60,236 bases of DNA from JAVBJN01 sp031546985 (GCA_031546985.1 JAVBJN010000036.1:1-60236); one strand, 5' to 3'; positions 44,635-53,774 are shown, counted from the stretch's first letter. The notes: generated by a model from the sequence alone, not told the origin. Numbers and translations: made by a program.

Positions 44635-45209
44635 TGAATACAGTAATAGTAGATTATAACGCGGGCAACATTCAATCGTTGTGTTACGCGTTAGACAGGC
44701 TAGGGGTAAGCTACCTTTTGAGTCATGAGCCGGATGTAATAAGCGCCGCAGAGCGGGTGTTTATTCCCGGAGTTGGAGCGGCGGCCAGTGCGATGGAGAA
44801 CCTTCAGGAAAGAGGTTTGGATCTACTGATTCCACAATTGAAACAACCCGTACTAGGCATTTGCCTGGGCATGCAATTGTTGTGCGGCAGTTCTGAAGAA
44901 GGTAATACTTCTTGCCTGGGTATTATACCGCAACCAGTTTTAAAGTTTCCTGAAATGCCGGGGGTTAAAGTGCCGCATATGGGCTGGAATACGGTACAGT
45001 CCTGCATCTTAGATACTGAAAATGAATCGTGGATGTATTTCGTGCACAGCTATTATGTGCCGGTGTGTGAATACACTGCTGCACAGGCGGTTCATGGTAT
45101 TCCGTTCAGTGCAATGGTGCGTAAGAAAAATTTCTGGGGTATGCAGTTTCACCCGGAAAAATCGGGAACGCCAGGAACTGTATTAATCGAAAAATTTCTA
45201 CAATCATGA
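44634..45209 (+). CDS. hisH: Imidazole glycerol phosphate synthase, glutaminase subunit
   Basis: The 191-residue class I amidotransferase has its nucleophile Cys in LGICLGMQLLC and the His-Glu pair in MQFHPEKSG. It passes ammonia to HisF. It overlaps hisB by one base and hisA by four. Confidence 0.96.
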   Translation: MNTVIVDYNAGNIQSLCYALDRLGVSYLLSHEPDVISAAERVFIPGVGAAASAMENLQERGLDLLIPQLKQPVLGICLGMQLLCGSSEEGNTSCLGIIPQPVLKFPEMPGVKVPHMGWNTVQSCILDTENESWMYFVHSYYVPVCEYTAAQAVHGIPFSAMVRKKNFWGMQFHPEKSGTPGTVLIEKFLQS

Positions 45210-45922
45210 AAATAGTGCCAGCGATAGATATGTTAAGCGGGCGTTGTGTGCGGCTGCGGCAAGGCGATTACAACGATGCCGTTTTTTATGACAGAAGTCC
45301 GTTGGATCAGGCATTGTGGCTGCAAGACCAGGGCTTTACCCGCCTGCACCTGGTCGATTTGGATGGGGCGAAAAGTAAACAGCTGGTACACCAGCAAATC
45401 ATCAAAGACATACTGCAACAAACAAAGCTGGAGGTCGATTTTGGTGGTGGCGTACGTAGCCGTGAGGCGGTAGAATGGTTGCTCGATGCAGGTGTGCAGT
45501 GGATAAACATTGGAAGTGTGGCGGTATTGCAACCGCAGATGGTCACGCAATGGTTGAACGATTTTGGCCCCGATCGTTTTATTCTCGGTGTGGATATGCT
45601 CGATGGGAAAGTGAAGATCAACGGTTGGCAGGAAGAGGCCACAATGTTGCCGGAGCAACTGATCGCACAATATACCGCTATGGGTATAGAACGGATTTGC
45701 TGCACCGATATTTCCAGGGATGGCATGCTTAAAGGCCCAAACACCGCATTGTACAAGGCTTTGAAGGCTTCGTTTCCGGCATCGAAATGTATAGCCAGCG
45801 GCGGTGTTGCAGGCATAGCAGATGTACTTGCATTGGAAGAATCAGGTGCGTACGAAGTGATTGCTGGCAAAGCCATTTTCGAAAACAGGCTGAGTATGGA
45901 ACAATTAAAACCTTACTGCTGA
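45206..45922 (+). CDS. hisA: ProFAR isomerase
   Basis: The 238-residue beta/alpha barrel has the general acid/base pair at Asp8 (VPAIDMLSGRCVRL) and the later Asp in CTDISRDGMLKGPN. It converts ProFAR to PRFAR. Overlaps hisH (ATGA) and hisF (TGATG), consistent with coupled translation. Confidence 0.96.
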   Translation: MKIVPAIDMLSGRCVRLRQGDYNDAVFYDRSPLDQALWLQDQGFTRLHLVDLDGAKSKQLVHQQIIKDILQQTKLEVDFGGGVRSREAVEWLLDAGVQWINIGSVAVLQPQMVTQWLNDFGPDRFILGVDMLDGKVKINGWQEEATMLPEQLIAQYTAMGIERICCTDISRDGMLKGPNTALYKALKASFPASKCIASGGVAGIADVLALEESGAYEVIAGKAIFENRLSMEQLKPYC

Positions 45923-46677
45923 TGGTGGCCAAAAGGATCATCGCCTGCCTCGATGTAAAAAACGGGCGTACCGTAAAAGGCACCGGGTTTGTAAACCTGA
46001 GAGACATGGGCGATCCTGTAGCGTTGGCACAGCGGTACACTGCCGAAGGAATAGATGAACTGGTGCTGCTCGATATTACTGCGAGCCTCGAAGAACGCAA
46101 CACCTTTACGGATGTAGTGAAACGGGTAGCGGAGGCTATCAATATTCCTTTTACCGTGGGCGGCGGCATTGCTTCATTGCTGGATGTAGAACGCTTGCTG
46201 CAAGCTGGTGCCGATAAAATAAGCGTAAACAGCGCCGCGCTGAAAAATCCTGCTTTGCTAAATGCCATTGCCGGGCGCTTTGGTAGCCAATGCCTGGTGC
46301 TCGCGGTAGATGTAAAAAAAGCGGATGGTAAGTACCTGGTGTACTCGCATGGCGGTACGCGCGCTACCAATCTGGAATTACAGTGCTGGACTACGCAGGC
46401 GGTAGCCGCTGGTGCCGGAGAAATATTGCTCACCAGCATTGGACAGGATGGTGCCCGCAATGGTTTCGATCTGCAAGCTTGTAGGTTGTTAAGTAAAACC
46501 TTGTCGGTGCCCATTATTATTTCTGGTGGTGCAGGCACCAAAGAACATTTTGCCGAAGCATTTACAACAGGCCTGGCCGACGGCGCATTGGCTGCTGGTA
46601 TTTTTCACGAAAACATACTTGGCGTAGGCGAGCTCAAGCAATATCTAAGTAGTAAACAAATACCCATAAGAATCTGA
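45922..46677 (+). CDS. hisF: Imidazole glycerol phosphate synthase, cyclase subunit
   Basis: The start MVAKRIIACLDV gives 251 residues, the family length; an open frame of 45 codons upstream lies within hisA and is not used. The catalytic Asp residues are in ACLDVKNGRTVKG and LTSIGQDGARNG. It works as a complex with HisH. Confidence 0.96.
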   Translation: MVAKRIIACLDVKNGRTVKGTGFVNLRDMGDPVALAQRYTAEGIDELVLLDITASLEERNTFTDVVKRVAEAINIPFTVGGGIASLLDVERLLQAGADKISVNSAALKNPALLNAIAGRFGSQCLVLAVDVKKADGKYLVYSHGGTRATNLELQCWTTQAVAAGAGEILLTSIGQDGARNGFDLQACRLLSKTLSVPIIISGGAGTKEHFAEAFTTGLADGALAAGIFHENILGVGELKQYLSSKQIPIRI

Positions 46678-46680
46678 ATC

Positions 46681-47307
46681 ATGATAAACTTTGATGCCAA
46701 TAAAATAAACTGGAATAAGGTAAATGGCCTCATTCCTTGTGTGGTGCAGGACCAATCTACCTTGGAGGTGCTCATGTTGGGCTACATGAACGAAGCCGCG
46801 CTGGCCGAAAGCCTGGTATGTGGAAAACTAACTTTCTTTAGTCGGAGCAGGCAGCGCTTGTGGACCAAAGGAGAAACATCGGGCAATTACCTGCACATCA
46901 ACCGCATTATGCTGGATTGTGATGCCGATACTTTGTTGGTTATGGTTACGCCCAATGGCCCGGTATGCCACACCGGCGCCCAAAATTGCTTTGGTAATGA
47001 ACCTGTCTTTACCCTGCAAGCACTTCAAAATATTATCGGGCAAAGGCTAGCAGAAGGTGATGCTTCTTCTTATTCGGTTCGTTTACACCAAAAGGGCATA
47101 CGCAAGATAGCGCAGAAGGTAGGCGAAGAAGCCGTAGAAGTGGTGTTGGAAGCAGAATGGGGTAATGATACCGATCTCAAAAATGAAAGTGCCGATCTGT
47201 TGTATCACCTGTTGTTGCTACTGCGTGCAAGGCAAATTTCATTGGCTGAGATTGAAGCTATACTGCAACAACGGCACCAGGCTGTGCAAAACACAACTCT
47301 AAGCTAG
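46681..47307 (+). CDS. hisI: Bifunctional phosphoribosyl-AMP cyclohydrolase / phosphoribosyl-ATP pyrophosphatase
   Basis: The 208-residue fusion (HisIE) has an N-terminal cyclohydrolase with zinc/magnesium motifs (TKGETSGN, LDCDADTLL, CHTGAQNCF). The C-terminal helical pyrophosphatase has VGEEAVEVVLEAE and ESADLLYHLLLLL. It is the last gene of hisGDCBHAF-IE. Its stop overlaps the stop of the convergent membrane glycosyltransferase gene by 4 bases; no terminator is visible between them. Confidence 0.95.
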   Translation: MINFDANKINWNKVNGLIPCVVQDQSTLEVLMLGYMNEAALAESLVCGKLTFFSRSRQRLWTKGETSGNYLHINRIMLDCDADTLLVMVTPNGPVCHTGAQNCFGNEPVFTLQALQNIIGQRLAEGDASSYSVRLHQKGIRKIAQKVGEEAVEVVLEAEWGNDTDLKNESADLLYHLLLLLRARQISLAEIEAILQQRHQAVQNTTLS

Positions 47308-49019
47308 TGGTTACGGGTGAGGCAAACACCATAAAACCGTTTCACCAATCGCGGTGGCGTAACAGTGGTATCGGGGCAGCAGGATGCAGTGATGTCGAAT
47401 TTACCCGATTCAGAAACAGGTGCATACCGGGTGCTGGCTTGCTCGCTGCTGTAAAAACTAATGTGCTGGCCTTCTATACGGTAGTAATAATCGATTGCCG
47501 GAATATAATAACTCATATCCGCACACTGGTTGTATAAGGTTTGAACGCCTTGCTGCATAAGCACTGTGGCGGTTTCTCTGGCTGCTTTATCTTTCTTGCG
47601 GCTCCAGTTTAAAAAGCCGTGGGTATGGCTCTTCCAGGATAAAATACTAATGAGCAGTAGCCCTCCCAATCCGTAAGCATATGCTGGTATAGGTTTAGGT
47701 AACATGCGAATGGCCAGTCCCATAGTGAGTACCGGCACCACCACCAGGAATGCCAGCGCTCTTTCGGGCGGCACTGTATGTGTAAGCAATGGAATGAAAA
47801 TAGGACAAAGGAGCAGGCAAAAATTCAGCAGGGCCGTAGCTTGTACCTGTTTGCTAGAGTGCCGCAATGCTATGAGGTTAATGAGTGCCAATACATAAAA
47901 AGCATAGCTATAGCCTGTAATGAACTGTGCGTTTTTCTCCACCTGGGTGAGCAGTAGCGAAAGGGTAATGTTGCTGTGCTGCCCGGCTGCCACCTGCAAG
48001 CCCAAGCCCAGCCCGGTGCCCATCATTACCGGCACCAACAGGAGTAACCCTGCCAGAACGGATGCAATAAGCAACCAGCTGTAGGCAAACCATTTGCTCT
48101 TATGCTTAAACAATTGAGAAACGACCAGCGCCAATCCCGAAAATGCAATAAAGTAGGGATGCGACAACATGCTGTAAGTACCCAGTGCCTGCAATACCAC
48201 AAACGTGAATAGGGCATTTCTGCTCATGGGTTGTTGCATGGCTTTAATAATAAAATAAGCCAGGGGCAATGCGAAAAGGATTTCGAGCATTACACCTCTT
48301 GCATACAGCATATAAAATACGGTAACCGGCAGGCAGGCAAACAGTGCGCTGCAAAGCAGCGACAGGCGTTCATTACGCCACAACCGCTGGGTGCATACAA
48401 ACACACCAAAACAAGCGGTTAAGCCAGCCAGTATGCCCGGTATGCGCATAGCTAGTGTGGTAGCGCCGGGCATGAGTTTTGCCAATGGCCAGGCCAGCAG
48501 GTTGTGCAGGGGATAGTTGTTGTAGGCAACTATGCTGTACCACCATTTTTGCCCCAGGAAGTAGTTGTAGTTCCACGCTTCGTCGTACTGCACATTCCAG
48601 GTAGTAGCATAGTATACCGATCGTGCTGCCAGTAACAGTAGCAGCAATCGCATCAACCAGCGTATGGGTGCAGCGGTCTCCCGCCAGGTAAGTGCAATCT
48701 TTTGTTTTTGTACTGCACACCATTGCAGGTAGCCCGAAATTGTATGCAGAATATTTTTTCTTTTATACCACAGGTAGGCCGCAACACTTGTGCCCACCAG
48801 CGCCAACACCGGCAGCAATGTTTGCAGCAACGAAAATTTGGATGCGGTAAAAAAACGGGTGCGCAGGGTGTTTTCGAGATCGGGCCGGTGAAGAGTGCCT
48901 ACCACGTAATGCAGCAGCTGGTCGTAAGCCAGCACATGAACCAGCAATGCGGGTATAAGCCACACCAGGCAGCAGCCCAGCAGGAGCAAGAAGACCAGCC
49001 TGGAGATCCATGTTTTCAT
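47304..49019 (-). CDS. GT-C (family 39-like) membrane glycosyltransferase
   Basis: The start MKTWISRLVFLLLLGCC gives 571 residues with about a dozen membrane segments. The first extracytoplasmic loop contains YDEAWNYNYFLGQKWW (Asp at about 146), the acidic motif of GT-C enzymes that use polyprenyl-phosphate sugars. A soluble domain (about 470-571) ends in FYGVCLTRNH. Close relatives glycosylate proteins or lipids on the outer face of the inner membrane; the acceptor is unknown. It converges with hisIE. Confidence 0.8.
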   Translation of the reverse strand: MKTWISRLVFLLLLGCCLVWLIPALLVHVLAYDQLLHYVVGTLHRPDLENTLRTRFFTASKFSLLQTLLPVLALVGTSVAAYLWYKRKNILHTISGYLQWCAVQKQKIALTWRETAAPIRWLMRLLLLLLAARSVYYATTWNVQYDEAWNYNYFLGQKWWYSIVAYNNYPLHNLLAWPLAKLMPGATTLAMRIPGILAGLTACFGVFVCTQRLWRNERLSLLCSALFACLPVTVFYMLYARGVMLEILFALPLAYFIIKAMQQPMSRNALFTFVVLQALGTYSMLSHPYFIAFSGLALVVSQLFKHKSKWFAYSWLLIASVLAGLLLLVPVMMGTGLGLGLQVAAGQHSNITLSLLLTQVEKNAQFITGYSYAFYVLALINLIALRHSSKQVQATALLNFCLLLCPIFIPLLTHTVPPERALAFLVVVPVLTMGLAIRMLPKPIPAYAYGLGGLLLISILSWKSHTHGFLNWSRKKDKAARETATVLMQQGVQTLYNQCADMSYYIPAIDYYYRIEGQHISFYSSEQASTRYAPVSESGKFDITASCCPDTTVTPPRLVKRFYGVCLTRNH

Positions 49020-49073
49020 AGCCCGGAGAATGGGTGTTTTGGTACCACAATGTAACGGCAAATTGCTGACAAT

Positions 49074-49104
49074 AAAAAGCGGATGAACGTGTGGGTTCAT
49101 CCGC
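49074..49104 (-). terminator. Terminator of the GNAT-family gene
   Basis: On the minus strand, GCGGATGAAC and GTTCATCCGC form a perfect 10-bp stem followed by TTTTTATT. It is 23 bases downstream of the GNAT gene stop. Confidence 0.9.
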
Positions 49105-49126
49105 CTGGGGTATCATAAGCTGTTGC

Positions 49127-50248
49127 TTAGAACATTTTTCTGAAGCAACGTTTGCGTTTGTGTTGAATGTGATCGTAGTTTTTCCAGTGGTTAATGGCCT
49201 TTTCGTTGGTCTCAATCATACCGGTGGTTTCTACGTATTGCACACCATACTCTTTCATTACTTTCTGCAGTTCGGTAATGAGAATGGCGCTTACGCCTTG
49301 TGCCTGCCAGTCGGGGTGAATGCCCGTGAGCAGCAGATCTACCTCGGTAGGTTTTTTTAAGGCCTGCATCAGGTAATACCAACCAAACGGCAGCAGTTTG
49401 CCCTTTGCTTTTTGCATGGCTTTGCTCAAAGAAGGCAGACTGATGATGAAACCAATAATGTTGTCATCTTTATCCTGCACCACTTTTACAAACCGTGGGT
49501 TAAGGATGTTGAAATATTTGTTGATGTAAAACTGTAGCAGCTCATCGTCCATTTTCACGAAGCTGAACAGTTCGTCAAAAGCATTGTTAAGCAGGTGAAA
49601 AACCTTCATGGCGTAAGGTTTCATCTCGGCCTGGCTGTTAAAATGAATCACCTTGAGGCCGTAGCGGCGCTGAATCATATCGTTCAGCTTCAGGGCTTTT
49701 TCCGGAATTTCGGTTTCCAGTTTGAGGCGAAACTCTACCCAGTCCATTTCCTTACCATAACCTGCAGCTTCCATATGTTTGAGGTAATACGGCATATGAT
49801 ATTCAGAAGCTACAGAGGGCAGGTGGTCAAACCCTTCGATAAGCATAGCCTGGTGGTCGAGGTTGGTAAAACCCAGCGGCCCATGCACGCCGGCCATACC
49901 TTTTTCTTTGGCCCATGCTTCGGCCGTTTGTAACAAGGCCAGGCTTACTTCCTGGTCGTCGATAAATTCAATACGGGTTATGCGGGCCAGTTTTTCGCCC
50001 ATTTTTTCATTGTACGGATGGTTGATGATGGCGCCTACACGGCCCACTACTTTACCATCCTTGAGCGCCAGCCAAAACTGGGCATCGCAATGTTTAAATG
50101 CAGGGTTGGTAGCAGGTTGCAACGACTTAATTTCATCGTTTTTCATGGGCGGAACCCAATATGCATTGCTTTTATATAAATCGTATGGAAACTGTACAAA
50201 GGCTTTCAGATCGCTGGAAGTTGCACATGGTTTAATCGTAACAGGCAT
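49127..50248 (-). CDS. GNAT-fold acetyltransferase-like protein
   Basis: The 373-residue soluble protein belongs to a family common in Bacteroidota. The N-terminal half has AFVQFPYDLYKSNAYWVPPM, VVGRVGAIINH and GVHGPLGFTNLDHQAMLIEG; the second half has GFIISLPSLSKA and LTGIHPDWQAQGVSAILI, which resembles the acetyl-CoA-binding segment of GNAT enzymes. The substrate is unknown. It is a single gene with its own terminator and is divergent from the endonuclease V gene. Confidence 0.8.
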   Translation of the reverse strand: MPVTIKPCATSSDLKAFVQFPYDLYKSNAYWVPPMKNDEIKSLQPATNPAFKHCDAQFWLALKDGKVVGRVGAIINHPYNEKMGEKLARITRIEFIDDQEVSLALLQTAEAWAKEKGMAGVHGPLGFTNLDHQAMLIEGFDHLPSVASEYHMPYYLKHMEAAGYGKEMDWVEFRLKLETEIPEKALKLNDMIQRRYGLKVIHFNSQAEMKPYAMKVFHLLNNAFDELFSFVKMDDELLQFYINKYFNILNPRFVKVVQDKDDNIIGFIISLPSLSKAMQKAKGKLLPFGWYYLMQALKKPTEVDLLLTGIHPDWQAQGVSAILITELQKVMKEYGVQYVETTGMIETNEKAINHWKNYDHIQHKRKRCFRKMF

Positions 50249-50384
50249 AGTACGTCCTTAAAATATGCCCTAAAAATGCGAAATAAACTCCAGAAACCGA
50301 AAAGTGAGGGTAAAAGAAGAACAACAGCATATATATTGCGCCACATCCATAATTTTATCGAGTAACCCGATTAACCCTAATGCC

Positions 50385-50900
50385 ATGATAGCCGCTTTCG
50401 ATACGTATTACTACGATACCAATAAGGCAAAAACAGTTTGTCTGCTGCTAGAGCAGTGGACAGATACAACACCGGTGGGCATATATTCCGAAATCCTGGA
50501 AGGGGTAGCCGAATATACACCTGGTGAATTTTACCTTAGGGAGCTGCCCTGCATTATGAGTCTGCTGGCACAAATGCCAGTTGTCCATCTTACTGCTATT
50601 GTAGTGGATGGGTTTGTGTACCTGGATGATGAGGGAAAACCGGGTTTGGGCGCTCACTTGAGCAAGGCATTGCAAGGAGCCGTTCCGGTAATAGGCGTGG
50701 CCAAAACCAATTTTGCCACCCTTGTAAACAATAAACGGGCTCTGCTCCGGGGCGATAGCATTAAGCCGCTGTTTATAACCGCAGTAGGGATAGATATTGA
50801 GGTTGCGACAGCGCATATAAAAAGCATGGCAGGTCCATACCGCATACCCACCTTGCTTAAACAACTCGATACCCTAACCAAAGCGCTTGAGCAAGCATAA
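50385..50900 (+). CDS. Endonuclease V-like protein
   Basis: The start MIAAFD gives 171 residues, about 50 shorter than E. coli Nfi (223). The family's acidic residues are spaced correctly: Asp6, Glu53 (YTPGEFYLRE) and Asp75 (IVVDGFVYLD). PVIGVAK and PYRIPTLLKQLD also match. Endonuclease V nicks DNA near deaminated bases such as inosine. Two departures are visible: the DGxG loop reads DGF, and the His usually found in (A/T)xGHR is replaced by Ile (TAVGIDIEV). Activity may therefore be altered. Confidence 0.82.
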   Translation: MIAAFDTYYYDTNKAKTVCLLLEQWTDTTPVGIYSEILEGVAEYTPGEFYLRELPCIMSLLAQMPVVHLTAIVVDGFVYLDDEGKPGLGAHLSKALQGAVPVIGVAKTNFATLVNNKRALLRGDSIKPLFITAVGIDIEVATAHIKSMAGPYRIPTLLKQLDTLTKALEQA

Positions 50901-50933
50901 TAAAAAGCGGCCACCCAACCAGGCGACCGCTTT
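50901..50933 (-). terminator. Terminator of the pirin gene pair
   Basis: AAAGCGG (50904-50910) and CCGCTTT (50927-50933) flank a partly paired loop. On the minus strand the stem is followed by TTTTTATT, so it serves the pirin gene. It also lies just past the endonuclease V stop and may act in both directions. Confidence 0.75.
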
Positions 50934-50947
50934 GGAGATATAATAAC

Positions 50948-51805
50948 CTAATAAGCCAGTTGGCCAAACTTACCGTTGCGGTAATCTTCCATCGCTTGCT
51001 CAATCTCTTCGGAAGTGTTCATTACAAAATTGTCTTTGGCGGCTACCTGCTCATCCAGCGGCTCGGCAGATAATAACAATAACGTAGTGTTTTCTTCCGC
51101 CAGCACCTGGAAGCTGGTGTTTTCTTTTTCAAAAACGATAAGGGTATGCTCGGGCACACGAATGTCTTCGTTGATCTGAATGCTGCCATGCGCTACGTAC
51201 AGCAATGTCCAGTAGCCTTCGGGTACCACCGCCGTAAATCCTTTTTGCGCCGCCACATCGCCAAATGCGGTAATGATGGGGGTATAGGTGCTGATGGGAC
51301 CTTTTTGCCCATCCAATTGGCCACTGGCCAGTTTTATAGATACGCCTTCCTGTGCAAAAATGGCTGGCATGTCTTCTTTTTTGGCATGCTGGTATGCCGG
51401 AGGGTCCCATTTGTGCTTAGCGGGTACATTTACCCACAGTTGCAGAAACTCAGACACCCCACCATTTTTATGGGTTTCGTCAGACGGGCCTTCGCTGTGC
51501 AATAAGCCGCTGCCTGCAAACATCCATTGCACTTCTCCTGCTTCCATCAATTGATCGTGGCCTGCGTTGTCTTTATGGTAGCTCTGGCCCTGCAAGGCAA
51601 AGGTTACAGGGGCAAAACCCCGGTGCGGATGTGGGTGAATACGGTTTTCTGATCCCGGCTCTATAATATCCGGGCCGCCGTGGTGCAGTACAATAAAAGG
51701 GTTGGCAAAACGGAAATCCTTATGCGGCAGGGGTTGCAATACTTTTTCCGTGTCGGTAATCTGTTTGGTGCGGCCTTCGAGCAGGTGCAAAATCTTTTTG
51801 TACAT
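50948..51805 (-). CDS. Pirin family protein
   Basis: The start MYKKILHL gives 285 residues; the frame is open upstream but that part lies in the neighbouring gene. The N-terminal cupin carries the metal motif HPHPHRGFAPVTFALQG and, further on, QWMFAGSGLLHSEGP. The C-terminal cupin matches PF05726. Pirins bind iron; some act as quercetin 2,3-dioxygenases, others as redox-sensing regulators. It follows a receiver-like gene after 4 bases. Confidence 0.92.
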   Translation of the reverse strand: MYKKILHLLEGRTKQITDTEKVLQPLPHKDFRFANPFIVLHHGGPDIIEPGSENRIHPHPHRGFAPVTFALQGQSYHKDNAGHDQLMEAGEVQWMFAGSGLLHSEGPSDETHKNGGVSEFLQLWVNVPAKHKWDPPAYQHAKKEDMPAIFAQEGVSIKLASGQLDGQKGPISTYTPIITAFGDVAAQKGFTAVVPEGYWTLLYVAHGSIQINEDIRVPEHTLIVFEKENTSFQVLAEENTTLLLLSAEPLDEQVAAKDNFVMNTSEEIEQAMEDYRNGKFGQLAY

Positions 51806-51809
51806 ATGG

Positions 51810-52133
51810 TTATGGTTTGGGCTGTTGGTGTAATGCTTCTGCGATTTCGTTGTACAGTAGTCCGCTTCCGCCGCCGTAGTGCTGCACAATGGGCACATGG
51901 GGCTGGAGCTGCTGCAATGCGGTGCGGACTTGCTTTTCGGCTGTTTCATCCAGGCCGCTGCTCAGCAAAACCAGCTGAAACGCTTGCCGGGACGCCTGTG
52001 TTATCACATCTTCTAAAGTTAAGGCACAAACGCAAGAATATCCCTCCATTTTATGAATAAGCCTTTGCAGCGTAGCCATAATTTCGGTATGGGTGCCAAT
52101 GGTTAAAATCGATATTGTAGCGTTGGATGACAT
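51810..52133 (-). CDS. Small receiver-like protein lacking the phospho-acceptor
   Basis: The 107 residues follow the CheY alternation of strand and helix (ISILTIGTHTEI, VCALTLEDVITQ, FQLVLLSSGLDETAE, PHVPIVQHYGG, EIAEALHQQ). The position of the phosphorylated Asp in 'LVLLSSG' is Ser, and the acidic pair and terminal Lys are missing. No named family is recognised. It is likely to be a binding or partner domain rather than a phospho-switch. Co-transcribed with pirin (4 bases). Confidence 0.65.
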   Translation of the reverse strand: MSSNATISILTIGTHTEIMATLQRLIHKMEGYSCVCALTLEDVITQASRQAFQLVLLSSGLDETAEKQVRTALQQLQPHVPIVQHYGGGSGLLYNEIAEALHQQPKP

Positions 52134-52140
52134 AACCCTA

Positions 52141-52148
52141 CAAAACTA
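52141..52148 (-). promoter_or_regulatory. Candidate -7 element for the receiver-pirin pair
   Basis: TAGTTTTG on the minus strand (52148-52141) fits TAnnTTTG and lies seven bases before the start codon at 52133, which would again give a nearly leaderless mRNA. No clear -33 TTTG is present. Confidence 0.45.
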
Positions 52149-52361
52149 CTTTGCCACTTTTGCAATGTTCTTGAAGTAGATTAAGAAAAGAAAAAGCGAA
52201 CTGTTTAATTTGGGTGAATTCATTCGAGTATGGATGGTTTTTATTTCCTTTGCTCATTATCGATAATGAGCGATTCCGAAAAGCTATGATAGAGTAGGGA
52301 TATACAATGTTTTAATAGTGATGGTAAAATGATCCCTTCTGGAAATTGTTATAATTCAATA

Positions 52362-52670
52362 ATGACCAATCTCAAGTTTTTATGTACCACTAAAGCAAAA
52401 ACTCCTTTAATCGATACTGCTTGTGATATGGTATGTTATATGTTAGGCGAAAAACTGAAAAAACTGGATGGTACTCCCTTAAGGAAGGAGGACTTACCAG
52501 TTTCTGAATATTACTATTTCTATGAATGGTCTGTGGTATTAGCATTTGATGCTTCTACTATTCAACAAGCGGAGGATTTTTTGGTAAAACAGAATGCTGG
52601 CAGCTCTAAAGTATGCTTCATTAAAGTGAACGCGTATGATGCGAAAACTGCTTTATTTGGAGGGCAATAA
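52362..52670 (+). CDS. Hypothetical 102-residue protein in AT-rich segment
   Basis: The likely start is MTNLKFLCTT (52362); an ATG at 52329 adds 11 residues. No family is recognised. The sequence is soluble, with SEYYYFYEWSVVLAFDAST and KVCFIKVNAYDAKTA, and looks alpha/beta. The gene and the 200 bases before it are clearly richer in A and T than the surroundings, which may reflect recent acquisition. No terminator was seen after it; the next gene is convergent. Confidence 0.6.
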   Translation: MTNLKFLCTTKAKTPLIDTACDMVCYMLGEKLKKLDGTPLRKEDLPVSEYYYFYEWSVVLAFDASTIQQAEDFLVKQNAGSSKVCFIKVNAYDAKTALFGGQ

Positions 52671-52698
52671 GCGTTGTGTTTCATAATGCTGTATCTGT

Positions 52699-53694
52699 TT
52701 ACGGCAACACCATCACCTGCCGGTCTTCGCCATTGGTATTCATCATAATGAGTTGCGAGCGGGCGCGGGTATTGCCATTGCTGCCTTGTGTGTATTCTAC
52801 CCGCTGCCAAACCAGCTTGCGTGACAAGGGCGCATAAGCTACCGTACCGGTATATTCTCGTTGTATGCACGAAGAGGCGAGCAACTGTTTCTTTTTGCTT
52901 TCGATGTTAAAACTATAAATGCCATCCGGCTCTGCAAACACAATGGTCTGGGCATCGTTGAGCCAGGTGCAGGCCCCTTTGGTTTGTGTGGCAGGCCAGG
53001 TTACCTCTGTTATGTTAATTGGCATATTATGTATTACGTCGTAATAACGCAGCCCCAAAGTATCGGGGTAGGCCAGGAAATAAGGATGTACCCAGGAGTC
53101 GAAAGCCGAAATTAACCGGGTTACGGTATCTGTTACCTGGTTGTTGGATATATTGGCGATATAACTCTCTCCCGTATTGCCAGAGCCATACATGTATTGG
53201 GTCTGGTTGTAATTCAAGCGTACCTGTGCGGCCTCTGCCGATTGGGTGAGGCGGGTTTTGCCCGTGCCATCGGCTTCTATGCGGTACACATCGTAGTGCC
53301 ACACTGCGGTAAAAGCGCTGGCTTCGCAAAAGAAAACCTGGTTGTTTCTACCCCAGGCACAAGTGCTTATTACATCTTGTTGGGTGCGGTATACAATGGC
53401 CGTTGCGCCGGTTTTAAGGTTCACCTTATCGATCCGGTACTCCTGGCGTGATGGGGTATAGCGCAGGTACAACAGCTCCGAAGGATCATCGGGATTGAAT
53501 GAAGGCGCGGAATAAGCAACGCTGTCCCAAACAATGGTGCCGCCCAGCGACGAGCTGGGGCAGGGAACGCTGTCTTTGCTAAAGAAGCGCGATTTGTAAT
53601 CGGGTCCGGCTACTACCGGTGTCTTCTTCTCTTTTTTACAGCACAGCAAGCCGCAGCTCACTGAAATTACCAGCATCAATTGAAACAGTCTCAT
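52699..53694 (-). CDS. Lipoprotein with TolB-like beta-propeller
   Basis: The 331-residue protein has a lipoprotein-type signal with Cys at LLCC (about 18-19). It carries repeated WD/TolB-like blades such as YRIDKVNLKTGATAIVY, DVYRIEADGTGKTRLTQS, TWLNDAQTIVFAEPDGIYSF and QLIMMNTNGEDRQV. It is probably located at the outer membrane or in the periplasm. No enzymatic motif is seen, and the function is unknown. Confidence 0.75.
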   Translation of the reverse strand: MRLFQLMLVISVSCGLLCCKKEKKTPVVAGPDYKSRFFSKDSVPCPSSSLGGTIVWDSVAYSAPSFNPDDPSELLYLRYTPSRQEYRIDKVNLKTGATAIVYRTQQDVISTCAWGRNNQVFFCEASAFTAVWHYDVYRIEADGTGKTRLTQSAEAAQVRLNYNQTQYMYGSGNTGESYIANISNNQVTDTVTRLISAFDSWVHPYFLAYPDTLGLRYYDVIHNMPINITEVTWPATQTKGACTWLNDAQTIVFAEPDGIYSFNIESKKKQLLASSCIQREYTGTVAYAPLSRKLVWQRVEYTQGSNGNTRARSQLIMMNTNGEDRQVMVLP

Positions 53695-53714
53695 ACGTTA
53701 TCTCCGGTCTTAGT

Positions 53715-53742
53715 AAAAGGAGATGCACCGCAGCACATCTCC
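53715..53742 (-). terminator. Terminator downstream of mutS2
   Basis: On the minus strand, GGAGATG and CATCTCC pair over 7 bp with an extended partly paired loop, followed by TTTTACT. It lies 33 bases after the mutS2 stop and before the lipoprotein start. Confidence 0.7.
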
Positions 53743-53774
53743 ATCATTCAAAAAGTATATTAATGAAGGAAGGG

